Positions 23,952 to 32,660 of a DNA stretch of 64,000 bases are shown here, piece by piece; position 1 is the stretch's first letter, and the number at the start of each line of letters is the position of its first letter. The translations under genes and the position numbers were made by a program. Source of the DNA: Streptacidiphilus fuscans (GTDB lineage Bacteria; Actinomycetota; Actinomycetes; Streptomycetales; Streptomycetaceae); contig NZ_JADPRT010000007.1 of the NCBI RefSeq assembly GCF_015690355.1, positions 342,268 to 406,267 on the forward strand. The letters run 5' to 3'. The notes beneath the pieces are model-generated. The model worked only from the letters and a program-made list of their open reading frames with translations. It was not told the DNA's origin and ran no database searches.

Positions 23952-24698
23952 TCAGGCCGCTCCCAACTGCTGGAATCTCGCGAGGCTCTGCACGTATGCG
24001 ACGGGTGTCACATGGACCGGTCCCGCATAGGGGTGGGTCAGGTGCAGCACCATCCAGACCCCGAACCCGACCACCGCGCCGACCAGTCCCAACGCCACCG
24101 CCTCGCGGTGGCGGAAGGTGAGCCCGGCGATCGGCGCATAGAGCAGCACCAGCAGGCCGGTGCAGATCAGCGCCGGATAGAGCGGCCACGGCATGGTCGC
24201 CGAGGTGTCCGCGAGCCGGATCTGCCGGGCCGTGTAGACCGCGTCGAGATCGCTGAGCTCCTGGTCCTTGGCCGTGAGCGCGGTGGGAGTGGCGGCGGGC
24301 AGCGCCTCCACCTGCGCGCGGACCGCGTCCAGGCGTTGCCAGGCCGCCGGGCTGGCCTGGCCCGCGGCCATGGTGGCCCACTCCTTGTCGATGACGGCGC
24401 TCACGTACTCCTTGAGCAGCGGCCGGGTGGTGGTGTCAGCGTCCGTGTAGGCGGCGTTGAGGGCGCGCGACTCGTCGAAGGTGTGCCCGCGCGCGGTGTT
24501 GAGGTTGGACCAGGACCCGGCGATCAGAAAGGCCGCGATCAGCACGAAGGAGGAGAGCGAGGCCGAGCCGAGGAAGCCCAGCGCGCCTCCCGAGAACGCG
24601 CCCTCCTTCGAGCGGGTGGTCCGCCCGAACCCGGCGAGGACCAGCACCGCGAGCAGCCCGCCCACCACGGCAGCCGCGAGAAATCCCAGAGTGGTCAT
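23952..24698 (-). CDS. DUF4239 domain membrane protein
   Basis: A 248-residue protein with two N-terminal helices (residues about 5-25 and 40-62), a soluble middle and two C-terminal helices (YPALICTGLLVLLYAPIAGL and VALGLVGAVVGFGVWMVLHL). It matches the layout of DUF4239 (bestrophin-like in some schemes), of unknown function. The ATG at 24698 overlaps the preceding stop (TGATG) and has GAAGGGG upstream. It lies between cvnC and cvnD, so it may belong to the signalling operon. Confidence 0.75.
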   Translation of the reverse strand: MTTLGFLAAAVVGGLLAVLVLAGFGRTTRSKEGAFSGGALGFLGSASLSSFVLIAAFLIAGSWSNLNTARGHTFDESRALNAAYTDADTTTRPLLKEYVSAVIDKEWATMAAGQASPAAWQRLDAVRAQVEALPAATPTALTAKDQELSDLDAVYTARQIRLADTSATMPWPLYPALICTGLLVLLYAPIAGLTFRHREAVALGLVGAVVGFGVWMVLHLTHPYAGPVHVTPVAYVQSLARFQQLGAA

Positions 24699-25126
24699 CA
24701 ACGACCCCTTCCCAGCACGTGGTTGAGCGCGCCCGCCCCGGCGGCGACCAGGGCGGGAATGGTGATCGCGACATAGACGAACGCGGCCTCGGGCGCGGCG
24801 GGAGCCGCCGTCACCATCGGCTGCGCCAGCACGTGCGGCACGGCGGTGACGGCCTGGACGTGCGCGACCAGCACGGGTGTGGGCAGCGGAGGCGGCGGCT
24901 TGGGCGGCGGCGTCCGGTGCGGGGTCACCCGCAGGGGCGGGCGCGGGTGCACGACGACGCGCGGGTGCGGCCGGTGCGGAACCACCCGGACGCAGCTGAG
25001 CGGCGGCGGGAACGCCGGTGGTACGGGCGGCGGTTGTGGCGGGGTGAACGATCCCGGTCCGGCCGGTGGCACGACCGGCACGTGCGGGGGCGGTACCGGT
25101 GGGGGCGCACAGATCCCAGGTTGCAT
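24698..25126 (-). CDS. Proline-rich protein with C-terminal membrane helix
   Basis: A 142-residue protein I cannot assign to a family. The first 95 residues are almost all Pro, Val, His and Arg (CAPPPVPPPHVPVVPPAGPG; RVVPHRPHPRVVVHPRPPLR), followed by a single hydrophobic segment AAFVYVAITIPALVAAGAGA. It would be a tail-anchored protein with an extended proline-rich arm. The ATG at 25126 lacks a clear ribosome site; its stop overlaps the DUF4239 start, so the two are co-translated. No signal peptide is evident. Confidence 0.6.
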   Translation of the reverse strand: MQPGICAPPPVPPPHVPVVPPAGPGSFTPPQPPPVPPAFPPPLSCVRVVPHRPHPRVVVHPRPPLRVTPHRTPPPKPPPPLPTPVLVAHVQAVTAVPHVLAQPMVTAAPAAPEAAFVYVAITIPALVAAGAGALNHVLGRGR

Positions 25127-25268
25127 GCGCCGAAGCTGCCCGCGCGCCCCGACGCCACGCCGGAGCCGCCGCCGATTGACCCGTCCGGGCGACAAATCGT
25201 CGAACGGGCTTGCAGGGCAGGCACGTCAGCGCGTGCCAGACGTCACCCTGCTCAACACGGCCAGGACG

Positions 25269-25682
25269 TCAGAGCGCGCGCAGGCCCTGGATGACCTCGC
25301 GCAGGATCTGGACGTCCGGCAGCTCGGCCAGCGGCACCGGCCGGGTGACCTGGATCAGCTCCGCCGCCAGCAGGTCGCCGAGGAGGATCCGCACGACGCC
25401 CAGCGGCAGGTCCAGGTCCGCCGCCAACTCCGCGACGGACAGCGGCCCGTGGCGGACCAGGTCGAGGATCGCCTCGTGCTCCGGGTCCTGCGCGTCCTCG
25501 TCCGCGATGCCCGGCTCGCGCGGCACCGCGCTGATCTGGGCGACCACGTCGAACGCCTCGGACCCGGAGTGCCGGGTCCGGCCCCGGGTCAGCGTGTAGG
25601 GACGCACCAACTGGGCGGTGTCCTCGTCCCAGTCGTCCGCTCGCCCTACGGCGGCCTCACGGCGGTCCTGCTCCCCCGGCAT
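25269..25682 (-). CDS. cvnC: Conservon DUF742 protein (CvnC)
   Basis: A 137-residue protein with a conserved LVRPYTLTRGRTRHSG start and a C-terminal winged-helix-like region (AILDLVRHGPLSVAELAADL then GVVRILLGDLLAAELIQV). The ATG at 25682 follows the cvnB stop by 4 nt. CvnC proteins bind the other conservon parts at the membrane. The first 45 nt of the gene lie over an antisense sequence that closely matches a coding segment of cvnA (see repeat entries), an odd arrangement. Confidence 0.85.
   Translation of the reverse strand: MPGEQDRREAAVGRADDWDEDTAQLVRPYTLTRGRTRHSGSEAFDVVAQISAVPREPGIADEDAQDPEHEAILDLVRHGPLSVAELAADLDLPLGVVRILLGDLLAAELIQVTRPVPLAELPDVQILREVIQGLRAL
25638..25675 (+). repeat. Inverted copy of a cvnA segment, antisense to the start of cvnC
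   Basis: On the plus strand this 38-bp segment reads RSPYGGLTAVLLP in one frame. It matches the reverse complement of 26821-26861 in 36 of 38 positions apart from one 3-nt gap. The cvnA segment encodes RSPYGGTTAVVLLP. Confidence 0.85.
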
Positions 25683-25686
25683 CGGG

Positions 25687-26100
25687 TCACCCCGCCGACG
25701 CGGACGCCCGCGGCTCGGTGCCCAGGTGCTCACCGACGCGACGGACGAGCAGCGCCATCTCGTAGGCGATCAGGCCCACGTCCGAGTCCGCCTCGCTCAG
25801 CACGGCCAGGCAGCTGCCGTCGCCCGCGGAGGTGACGAAGAGGAAGGCCTGGTCCAGCTCGACCATGGTCTGCCGGACGTCGCCCGCCTCGAAGTGGCGG
25901 CTCGCGCCCTTGGCCAGGCTGTGGAAGCCGGAGGCCACCGCGGCCAGGTGCTCGGTGTCCTCACGCGCCAGCTCCCCGGACGCGCCGGTGGCCAGCCCGT
26001 CGCTGGACAGCACCACCGCGTGCCGGATCGTGGGCACCCGGCGGACCATGTCGTCCAAGAGCCAGTTGAGGTCGCCGGACGGCTTCGTCGTGCCGGTCAT
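25687..26100 (-). CDS. cvnB: Conservon Roadblock/LC7 protein (CvnB)
   Basis: A 137-residue Roadblock/LC7 domain protein (residues about 8-105: LNWLLDDMVRRVPTIRHAVV, then DGLATGASGEL, and MVELDQAFLFVTSAGDGSCL). Such proteins act as platforms for GTPases such as CvnD. The ATG at 26100 overlaps the cvnA stop by 4 nt. It is downstream of cvnA and upstream of cvnC. Confidence 0.9.
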   Translation of the reverse strand: MTGTTKPSGDLNWLLDDMVRRVPTIRHAVVLSSDGLATGASGELAREDTEHLAAVASGFHSLAKGASRHFEAGDVRQTMVELDQAFLFVTSAGDGSCLAVLSEADSDVGLIAYEMALLVRRVGEHLGTEPRASASAG

Positions 26101-28760
26101 CGGGTGGGTCCTTCCGGTGTCGGTGCTGAATCTGGTGCTGCGTCAAGAACGGAGTCGGATGCCGACCGCCAAGGTGCCGGGGCCGGTGCCGGTGCCGGCG
26201 CCGGGTCGGCCGCGGCGCGGCCTCGGGCGAGTCCGCGCTGGAACGAGGCGAAGACGGCGCGGGCCTGTTCGGGTGTGCGCTCGACCTGGTCGACGGCGGG
26301 CGCCGCGGGCCGGGACGCGGAGTCCGGTTCGAGTGCGCTCCGCAGTTGCGGGGCCAGGTTGGCCTGGCGCACGCGCCTGGGGAGTGCCGGTGCGACGGCG
26401 GTCTCGGTGTCGCTGCGCAACAGGATCTCGTCCGCCAGCACGTCCTCGTCGAGGACGTCGTGCCGGAGGTCGGACCGGGTCTCGGAGCGCACGTCCTGAC
26501 GGACCTCGCGGGGCGCCTCGCGGACCACCTCGCGGCGTGCGTCGGTCCGGCGGCGGCGCGGAAGCCTCGGGGCGGTGAGGCCGACACCGTCGCCGTCCTC
26601 CGACTCCGGCCCGTGCGGACGCGGACCACCCAGCGCGGGCCGGTCCGACGCGTCCAAGCCGGACCGGTCCCCCTCCAGGACCGGACGGGTCCGGCCCGCG
26701 GGCGTCAACTCGCGCGCCACCCGCGTGAGCTGGGGCACGACCACCTGCTCGCCGGTCGCCTCGACGCCGCTGACGTCGGCGTCGCCGGGGCGCGGCGGCG
26801 CGGGGGTGAGCAGGGCGTGCGGGAGCAGCACGACCGCCGTGGTGCCGCCGTAGGGCGAGCGCCGCAGCGACACGCGGACGTCGTGGCGGGCGGCCAGGCG
26901 GCTGACTACGAAGAGCCCGAGCCGGTCGGTGTCGCCGAGGTCGAAGTCGCCGCCGGTCGCCAGCCGGTCGTTGGCGGCTGCCAGCGGCTCCTCGCCCATG
27001 CCCAGCCCGCGGTCGTCGATCTCCAGCACGAAGCCGTTGGCGACCTCCTCGCCCTGGATCCGCACCTGGGTGTGCGGCGGCGAGAAGACCGTGGCGTTCT
27101 CGACGAGTTCGGCCAGCAGGTGGACCAGGTCGGAGACCGCGCCGCCGACCACCGCGACCGGGGGCATCCGGTGCACCCGGACCCGGGCGTAGTCCTCGAT
27201 CTCGCCGACCGCGGCGCGGACCACGTCCAGCACCCGCACCGGTCGCAGCCAGGTCCGGCCAGGGGCCGCGCCGGAGAGGATGATCAGGCCCTCGGCGTGG
27301 CGGCGCATCCGGGTCGTCAGGTGGTCGAGCTTGAACAGGTCGTCCAGCTCGCCCGGGTCCTCCGCGCGGCGCTCCATCTCGTCGAGCAGCGACAGCTGCC
27401 GGTGCAGCAGCGCCTGGCTGCGGCGGGCCAGGTTGACGAAGACGGCGGAGATGCCGCGCCGCAGCTCGGCCTGCTCGACGGCGGCCTCGATCGCGGCGCG
27501 CTGCACCGCGTTGAACGCCCGGCCGACCTGCGCCAGTTCGTCGTGCGAGCCGTCGGCGTGCTTGCCCTTGGAAGGCCTGCCCCCGCTGGGCGTGGCCAGC
27601 GGCGGCGCCTCGACGGCCACGTCGACCTTCTCGCCGTCATGGAGCCTGCGCATCACCGACGGCAGCCGGACCCCGGCCAGCTCGAAGGCGCCGTTGCGCA
27701 GCTCGACCAGCTCGCGGACCAGACGGCGGCCGATCCGCAGCGAGATGACGATCGTCGCGATCACCGCGAGCAGACCGAGCGCACCGGCGATCCCGTCCTG
27801 CCAGATCACCCGCATCGCGTAGGAGGTGGCCTGCTGCCCGGCCAGTTGGGCGGCCTGCTGGTCGATGTCGCTGAGCCGGCTCAGGTTGACGCCGACGCTC
27901 TGCTGCCACTGCTGGTAGCTGAGCCGGTTCAGCGCCTGCGCCGCTCCGAGCTGCGCGGCGTCCGACTGCAGCGCCTGCAGCTCGAAGTAGTCGGAGCTGC
28001 TGAGGTACGGGGTGTAGAGCGCGGCGATCGAGGACGGCAGCTCTTCGGTGTGGACCTGGAGCAGCAGCTGCTGGGTCGCCCCGGTCGACAGCATCTCCTG
28101 GTACTGCTGGTCGTCGAGGGTGCCCTGGAAGTGTGCGCCCACCTCAATCGCGTCCTCGCGGGAGAGGTACTCGCGGGCGCGGACGATCTCGATCAGGTTC
28201 TGTGCGGTCCGTGCCAGGTCGCCGCCGCTGACGTCGCTGAGCTGGAGCCGGAACTGGAAGAAGGGGTCCTGCCCGACCGTGTACCACGCGTAGACGCTGT
28301 ACCAGCCCTGGTAGTTGCCGTTGATCGCCTGCCGTTCCAAGGCCAGACCCTTGAGCTCCGTGTCGATCAGCCCCAGCGTGCTCAGCTCGGCGGCGTTCAG
28401 CCCGGAGCGGTGGCCCCGATCGTTCGCGTGGCGCGTGAAGGCGGCGGACGCGGCGTCAGTCGCCGCCTCGGCCTGGCGCAGTGCGCTGAGCTCGGCGGCA
28501 GGGGGCGTGGTCGGCCGGCCATCGGCGGAGAGCGAGGCCGCGGTGTAGGCGACGGCGGCGCGGCGCTCGTCCTGCAGGGCGCGAGAGAGGGTGTCCGCAG
28601 GCGTTCCGAACCACTGGTAGTCGCTGCTGACCCGCATCAGGCCCCAGACCTGGCTGACCGACTGCACGGACGTGTAGGCCCAGAGGGCCGTCAGTGCGGT
28701 CAGCGGCACCAGGAGCAGCGCGGTGATCTTCGCGCGGATGGATCTGCGGCGGAAGCGCAT
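26097..28760 (-). CDS. cvnA: Conservon sensor kinase with nitrate/nitrite-sensing domain (CvnA)
   Basis: An 887-residue membrane sensor. N-terminal helix at about 11-30, an extracellular nitrate/nitrite-sensing-type domain to about residue 310, a second helix (GALGLLAVIATIVISLRI), a HAMP-like stretch, then a GHKL kinase region: NLARRSQALLHRQLSLLDEM, N box LAELVENATVFSPP, EIDDRGLGMGEE, and RLGLFVVSRLAARHDV. A long disordered C-terminal tail, rich in Pro/Arg/Ala, follows. The ATG at 28760 starts the protein. It heads the conservon and is expected to signal through CvnB, C and D. Confidence 0.9.
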   Translation of the reverse strand: MRFRRRSIRAKITALLLVPLTALTALWAYTSVQSVSQVWGLMRVSSDYQWFGTPADTLSRALQDERRAAVAYTAASLSADGRPTTPPAAELSALRQAEAATDAASAAFTRHANDRGHRSGLNAAELSTLGLIDTELKGLALERQAINGNYQGWYSVYAWYTVGQDPFFQFRLQLSDVSGGDLARTAQNLIEIVRAREYLSREDAIEVGAHFQGTLDDQQYQEMLSTGATQQLLLQVHTEELPSSIAALYTPYLSSSDYFELQALQSDAAQLGAAQALNRLSYQQWQQSVGVNLSRLSDIDQQAAQLAGQQATSYAMRVIWQDGIAGALGLLAVIATIVISLRIGRRLVRELVELRNGAFELAGVRLPSVMRRLHDGEKVDVAVEAPPLATPSGGRPSKGKHADGSHDELAQVGRAFNAVQRAAIEAAVEQAELRRGISAVFVNLARRSQALLHRQLSLLDEMERRAEDPGELDDLFKLDHLTTRMRRHAEGLIILSGAAPGRTWLRPVRVLDVVRAAVGEIEDYARVRVHRMPPVAVVGGAVSDLVHLLAELVENATVFSPPHTQVRIQGEEVANGFVLEIDDRGLGMGEEPLAAANDRLATGGDFDLGDTDRLGLFVVSRLAARHDVRVSLRRSPYGGTTAVVLLPHALLTPAPPRPGDADVSGVEATGEQVVVPQLTRVARELTPAGRTRPVLEGDRSGLDASDRPALGGPRPHGPESEDGDGVGLTAPRLPRRRRTDARREVVREAPREVRQDVRSETRSDLRHDVLDEDVLADEILLRSDTETAVAPALPRRVRQANLAPQLRSALEPDSASRPAAPAVDQVERTPEQARAVFASFQRGLARGRAAADPAPAPAPAPAPWRSASDSVLDAAPDSAPTPEGPTR
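26821..26861 (-). repeat. Coding segment of cvnA copied inverted under cvnC
   Basis: This 41-bp part of cvnA codes for RSPYGGTTAVVLLP after the ATP-lid region. It is the parent partner of the inverted copy at 25638-25675. Confidence 0.85.
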
Positions 28761-29136
28761 GGATTCCTCTCAGGTCCCGGCAGAATCGCCGCGACTCTAC
28801 TACTCGCAAGGACGTCAGTTCGACAGTGGAGGGACACAGATCGCTGCACTTCCGATGACATCTGTCACCACATCTCCAGCCCGGCTCCGCTGACGCGACC
28901 GATACGCCGTCGATACGGCACCGCCACCGGGCCGCAGTGTCACCACATTTCACGGTCATATCCGACAGATCACCCCAAATCACTTGTCATCCTGGGAAGT
29001 TGGTACACAGAAGGCAGGCAGGTGCGGTGGGGGTCCTGTGAAAAGGCTGGAGCATCCCCCGCGCCGCTCTGGTTCATGGCGTTTACCTGGGGTAACTTGC
29101 GGGTTCTCCACACGCAGGGTGATGAAAGGGTGCCGG
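28761..29136. other. Divergent promoter region between cvnA and the acyl-CoA ligase gene
   Basis: 376 bp, more AT-rich than the genes around it. An 11-bp direct repeat TGTCACCACAT occurs at 28863-28873 and 28938-28948, with CGATACG repeats between. It must hold both promoters. I see no gene. Confidence 0.55.
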
Positions 29137-31029
29137 ATGCGTGAGTTCAGCGTTCCGGCATTGGTCCGGGCACAACGGACGGAAGGCCTCGCCGACTCCG
29201 TCTTCCGCACCGCCGAGGAGACTCCGCTCCTCCCGGTGTTGAGCAGGCGTACCGCGATCAACCCGGACGCGACCGACGAGGCGCCATCCCCGCAGGGGGC
29301 CACCTGGCACGACGTCACCGCGGCGCAGTTCCGCGACGAGGTCCAGGCGCTCGCCAAGGGCCTGCTCCAGCAGGGCATCCGCTTCGGCGACCGGGTCGCG
29401 CTGATGTCGCGCACCCGCTTCGAGTGGACCCTGCTCGACTACGCGCTGTGGTCCATCGGCGCGCAGCCGATCCCGGTCTACCCGACCTCCTCGGCCGAGC
29501 AGGTCCGCTGGATCCTCGGCGACTCGCACGCGGTCGCGTGCATCGTCGAGCACGAGGACCACGCGATGACCGTCGGCTCGGTCTGCGACAGCCTCCCCAC
29601 GCTGCGCCGGATCTGGCAGCTCGACGCCGGCGCCCTGCGGCAGATCGCCTTCGCCGGACGCTCCGTGCCGGACGAGGAGATCGAGCGCCACCGCGCGGCC
29701 GTCACCTCCGACACCGTCGCCACGATCATCTACACCTCCGGCACCACCGGCCGTCCCAAGGGCTGCGTGCTGACCCACGGCAACTTCATGGCCGAGTGCG
29801 ACAACCTGGTGACCCAGTACGAGTCGGTCTTCGGCGCCAAGGGACGCGGCGAGCAGGCCTCGACGCTGCTCTTCCTCCCGCTGGCCCACGTCTTCGGCCG
29901 GATGGTCCAGGTCGGCGCGATCCGCGCCGGGGTCCGGCTCGCCCACGAGCCGAGCCTCAGGCCGGCCGACCTGTTGCCGTCGCTGGCGTCGTTCGGCCCG
30001 ACCTTCCTGCTGGCCGTCCCGTACATCTTCGAGAAGCTGCTGCAGCGCGCCCGCCAGCGGGCCGAGGAGAGCGGACGCGGCGGCATCTTCGAGAAGGCCT
30101 ACAACGCCGCCGTCCGCTACGCCGCCGCCCAGGAGCGCGCCGCGTTCGGCGAGGGCCCCGGGCCGACGGCCGCGCTGCGGATGCAGCACCAGTTCTACGA
30201 GTCGCTCGTCTACGGCAAGGTCCGCGCCGTGCTCGGCGGCAAGCTCCGGCACGCCATGTCCGGCGGCTCGGCGATGAACCGCGAGCACGCGCTCTTCTTC
30301 AAGGGCGCGGGCGTCACCGTCATCGAGGGCTACGGCCTCACCGAGACCACCGCGGCCAGCACCGCCAACCCGCCCGACCGCCCGCGCTTCGGCAGCGTCG
30401 GCCAGGCGATCCCCGGCACCAGCGTGCTGATCGCCGAGGACGGCGAGGTCTGGGTGCACGGCGGCCAGGTCTTCCAGGGCTACCTGAACAACCCCGAGGC
30501 CACCGAGGACACCCTGCGCAACGGCTGGCTGGCCACCGGCGACCTCGGCCGTCTCGACAGCGAGGGCTACCTCTGGATCACCGGCCGCAAGAAGGAGATC
30601 ATCGTCACCAGCGGCGGCAAGAGCGTCGCGCCGGTGACCCTTGAGGACCGGATCCGCAACCACCCGCTGGTCAACCACTGCATGCTGGTGGGCGACAACC
30701 GGCCCTTCGTCGGCGCACTGCTGACCCTGGACCCCGAGGCCCTGGACCACTGGCAACGCCGCAACGGCCGACCCCAGTTGAGCCCCGCCCAGGCCGCCCA
30801 TGACCCGGACATCCACGCCGAGCTGCAACGCGCGGTCGTGACGGCCAACACCGCCGTCTCCCGGGCCGAGTCGGTGCGCGCGTTCCGGGTCCTGGCGATG
30901 GACTTCACCGAGCAGTCCGGCCTGCTGACCCCCTCGCTCAAGCTCCGCCGCCGCGCGATCATCCGCCACTGCGCGGTGGACATCGAGGCGCTCTACGCCT
31001 CGTCGGCGCAGGCGGCACTGTCGACCTGA
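29137..31029 (+). CDS. fadD: Long-chain fatty acid-CoA ligase (AMP-binding family)
   Basis: A 630-residue ATP-dependent ligase that activates fatty acids to CoA esters. Motifs are in order: ATIIYTSGTTGRPKGCVLTH (P-loop, near residue 200), GYGLTETTA, WLATGDLGRLDSEGYLWITG and GRKKEIIVTSGGKSVAP. The length and motif spacing match bacterial FadD15-type ligases. The ATG at 29137 has AAAGGG upstream. It overlaps the convergent VOC gene by 37 bp. It may supply acyl-CoA for oxidation or for lipid assembly. Confidence 0.9.
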   Translation: MREFSVPALVRAQRTEGLADSVFRTAEETPLLPVLSRRTAINPDATDEAPSPQGATWHDVTAAQFRDEVQALAKGLLQQGIRFGDRVALMSRTRFEWTLLDYALWSIGAQPIPVYPTSSAEQVRWILGDSHAVACIVEHEDHAMTVGSVCDSLPTLRRIWQLDAGALRQIAFAGRSVPDEEIERHRAAVTSDTVATIIYTSGTTGRPKGCVLTHGNFMAECDNLVTQYESVFGAKGRGEQASTLLFLPLAHVFGRMVQVGAIRAGVRLAHEPSLRPADLLPSLASFGPTFLLAVPYIFEKLLQRARQRAEESGRGGIFEKAYNAAVRYAAAQERAAFGEGPGPTAALRMQHQFYESLVYGKVRAVLGGKLRHAMSGGSAMNREHALFFKGAGVTVIEGYGLTETTAASTANPPDRPRFGSVGQAIPGTSVLIAEDGEVWVHGGQVFQGYLNNPEATEDTLRNGWLATGDLGRLDSEGYLWITGRKKEIIVTSGGKSVAPVTLEDRIRNHPLVNHCMLVGDNRPFVGALLTLDPEALDHWQRRNGRPQLSPAQAAHDPDIHAELQRAVVTANTAVSRAESVRAFRVLAMDFTEQSGLLTPSLKLRRRAIIRHCAVDIEALYASSAQAALST

Positions 31030-31415
31030 GGAGTCTCGTCGTAGACGAGCTCCAGCTCGAATCCTTGACTGTCCGTCAGGTGGAGCGCCTGGCCGGTGTC
31101 CACCCGCAGCTGCCACCCGGCGTCCCGCGCCGTGGTGAACACGGCCTCGGGCCGGACGGGCGTGCAGCGCAGCGCGAGGTGGTTGATTCCGGCCCGGAGG
31201 CGGTCGTGCCCTCCGGGCCGGAGCGCCGGCGACTGCTCGATCACCACATAGCTGCCGTCCCGCCGCCAGCTGCGGCCGTTCTCCCAGTGCTGGAACGGCT
31301 TGCAGCCGAGCACCCCGAGCACCGGGCCCCACTGGCGTTCGGCGAGGGCCAGGTCGTCCATCCACAGCTCGACGTGATGGACCAACGGTCCGTGCGGCGG
31401 GGTCTGTTCAGTCAT
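30993..31415 (-). CDS. VOC family protein (glyoxalase/dioxygenase fold)
   Basis: A 140-residue single vicinal-oxygen-chelate domain. N-terminal PLVHHVELWMDDLALAERQW and C-terminal LTDSQGFELELVYDE carry the usual metal-ligand His and Glu positions; the middle includes INHLALRC. Function is undetermined (lyase, dioxygenase or resistance protein). The ATG at 31415 starts the domain. The 3' end overlaps the fadD stop by 37 bp. Confidence 0.8.
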   Translation of the reverse strand: MTEQTPPHGPLVHHVELWMDDLALAERQWGPVLGVLGCKPFQHWENGRSWRRDGSYVVIEQSPALRPGGHDRLRAGINHLALRCTPVRPEAVFTTARDAGWQLRVDTGQALHLTDSQGFELELVYDETPQVDSAACADEA

Positions 31416-31474
31416 GCGGCAAGACTAGGCAACGACACTGACAGCACCGGCACTGACGGCACCGGCGCGGAGAC

Positions 31475-32323
31475 TCAGGCGTCCTTGCTGAACACCGGCA
31501 GGAAGCCGTCCGCCTGCCCCGCCGAGGTGGGGTGGTAGGACTCGTCTATCGGCAGCGTCGTGCTGTGCAGCCAGGAGTCGTTCGAGCAGATCTCGTGGCC
31601 CTCGAAGGCGCTGCGCACGTCCGCGAAGGTGAAGCCGTACTTGGCGGCCTCCTTGGCGGTGACCGAGTCCAGGTCGTCGGCCGCGCCGTTGATGGCGGTC
31701 CGGCTGGTGTCCCCTATGCCGAAGAGGCAGGAGCCCGGCACCTCGTAGAGGTGGGGGTAGTCCAGCACCACCACATGGGCGTTGGGCGCCTTCGACTTGA
31801 TCGCCGAGTAGACGGCGTCGAGCTTGGGCGCGAGCTGGGTGTTGACGAAGTTCTCGTCCGAGGAGACCGCCGAGAGGCAGGAGCTGGTGCCCTCCAGGAC
31901 GCAGGTCTCCATGGTCGACGCGAAGCCCGCGTCGTTGCCGCCGATGGTGATGCTCACCTCGGAGGTGCTGCTGCTGAGCGTCCCGAGCTGACTGCTCAGC
32001 ACATCGCTGGTGGTGGCACCGCTGCACGCCTCGAAGCTGAAGCTCGACGGCGAGTGGGCCTGGGACCACAGGTACGGGTAGGCCAGCGTGCTGCGCTCGC
32101 AGGAGCCGCTGGAGGAGATGTAGCTGCCACTGCCGACGCCGGAGGAGTACGAGTCGCCCAGGGCGACGTACCCGCCGCCGGCCGCCTGGGCTCCCGGCGC
32201 CAGGGCGAGGCTGCCGGCGAGCAGCGCCGCGGAGGCCGCGGCTGCGGCGCCGAGGCGACGGCCTGCGGTTCCGGAGACTGCGACTCCGGGGGACGTCGGT
32301 CTGGGGAATGCGGGCATGCGCAT
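31475..32323 (-). CDS. Secreted SGNH/GDSL hydrolase
   Basis: A 282-residue secreted lipase/esterase. The signal peptide runs to about residue 47 (LGAAAAASAALLAGSLALAP, then GAQAAGG). The SGNH blocks are present: YVALGDSYSSGVGSGSYI with nucleophile Ser, SITIGGNDAGFASTM with Gly/Asn, and SYHPTSAGQADGF with catalytic His. Paired cysteines are typical of the streptomycete esterases. The ATG at 32323 has GGAGGG upstream; ATG at 32317 is an alternative. Confidence 0.9.
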   Translation of the reverse strand: MRMPAFPRPTSPGVAVSGTAGRRLGAAAAASAALLAGSLALAPGAQAAGGGYVALGDSYSSGVGSGSYISSSGSCERSTLAYPYLWSQAHSPSSFSFEACSGATTSDVLSSQLGTLSSSTSEVSITIGGNDAGFASTMETCVLEGTSSCLSAVSSDENFVNTQLAPKLDAVYSAIKSKAPNAHVVVLDYPHLYEVPGSCLFGIGDTSRTAINGAADDLDSVTAKEAAKYGFTFADVRSAFEGHEICSNDSWLHSTTLPIDESYHPTSAGQADGFLPVFSKDA

Positions 32324-32660
32324 GAAACCCTCCACTGCAACGTGGTGGTACACGACTGTGAGGTGGGACACAGTGCGACGCGCGTCACGTCATGTGTACC
32401 AGCGGGTAACCGGTCGGGGAAGTGTGCATGCCAGCAAATGCCCTGAAAGGTTGAAGATTTGCCGCCCGTTCAGGTAATGATGCGTCAGATATGCGCCAGA
32501 TGTGGGTCAGATGTGCAACGAGAGCTCAGCTGAGGAACGAGAGGCGCACGGTAAGCACGGGTGACCCGTGACCGGCCCCGACACGCCTTCAGGCAGTGGG
32601 GTCGATCACGGGTCACAGTCGCGGGCCGCCGAAGGCCGTGCGGCGGGGCGCCGGCGCGCG
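32324..32660. other. Intergenic region upstream of the SGNH gene
   Basis: 337 bp between the SGNH start and the stop of the amidohydrolase gene. It holds three helically phased CAGAT repeats (32484-32517), the 22-nt copy of the yjbQ 3' end (32532-32553) and a CACGGGT-G-ACCCGTG palindrome at about 32557-32571. I see no complete gene. Confidence 0.55.
32532..32553 (-). repeat. 22-nt exact copy of the yjbQ 3' end
   Basis: Bases 32532-32553 are identical to 38889-38910, the last codons of the yjbQ gene on the same strand. Here they read TVRLSFLS and a stop at 32526-32528, but nothing upstream resembles YjbQ. Confidence 0.8.

Noticed and set aside
32526-32560. A yjbQ pseudogene
   Set aside because: Only the last seven codons match; no other part of YjbQ can be traced upstream, so it is listed as a short repeat instead.
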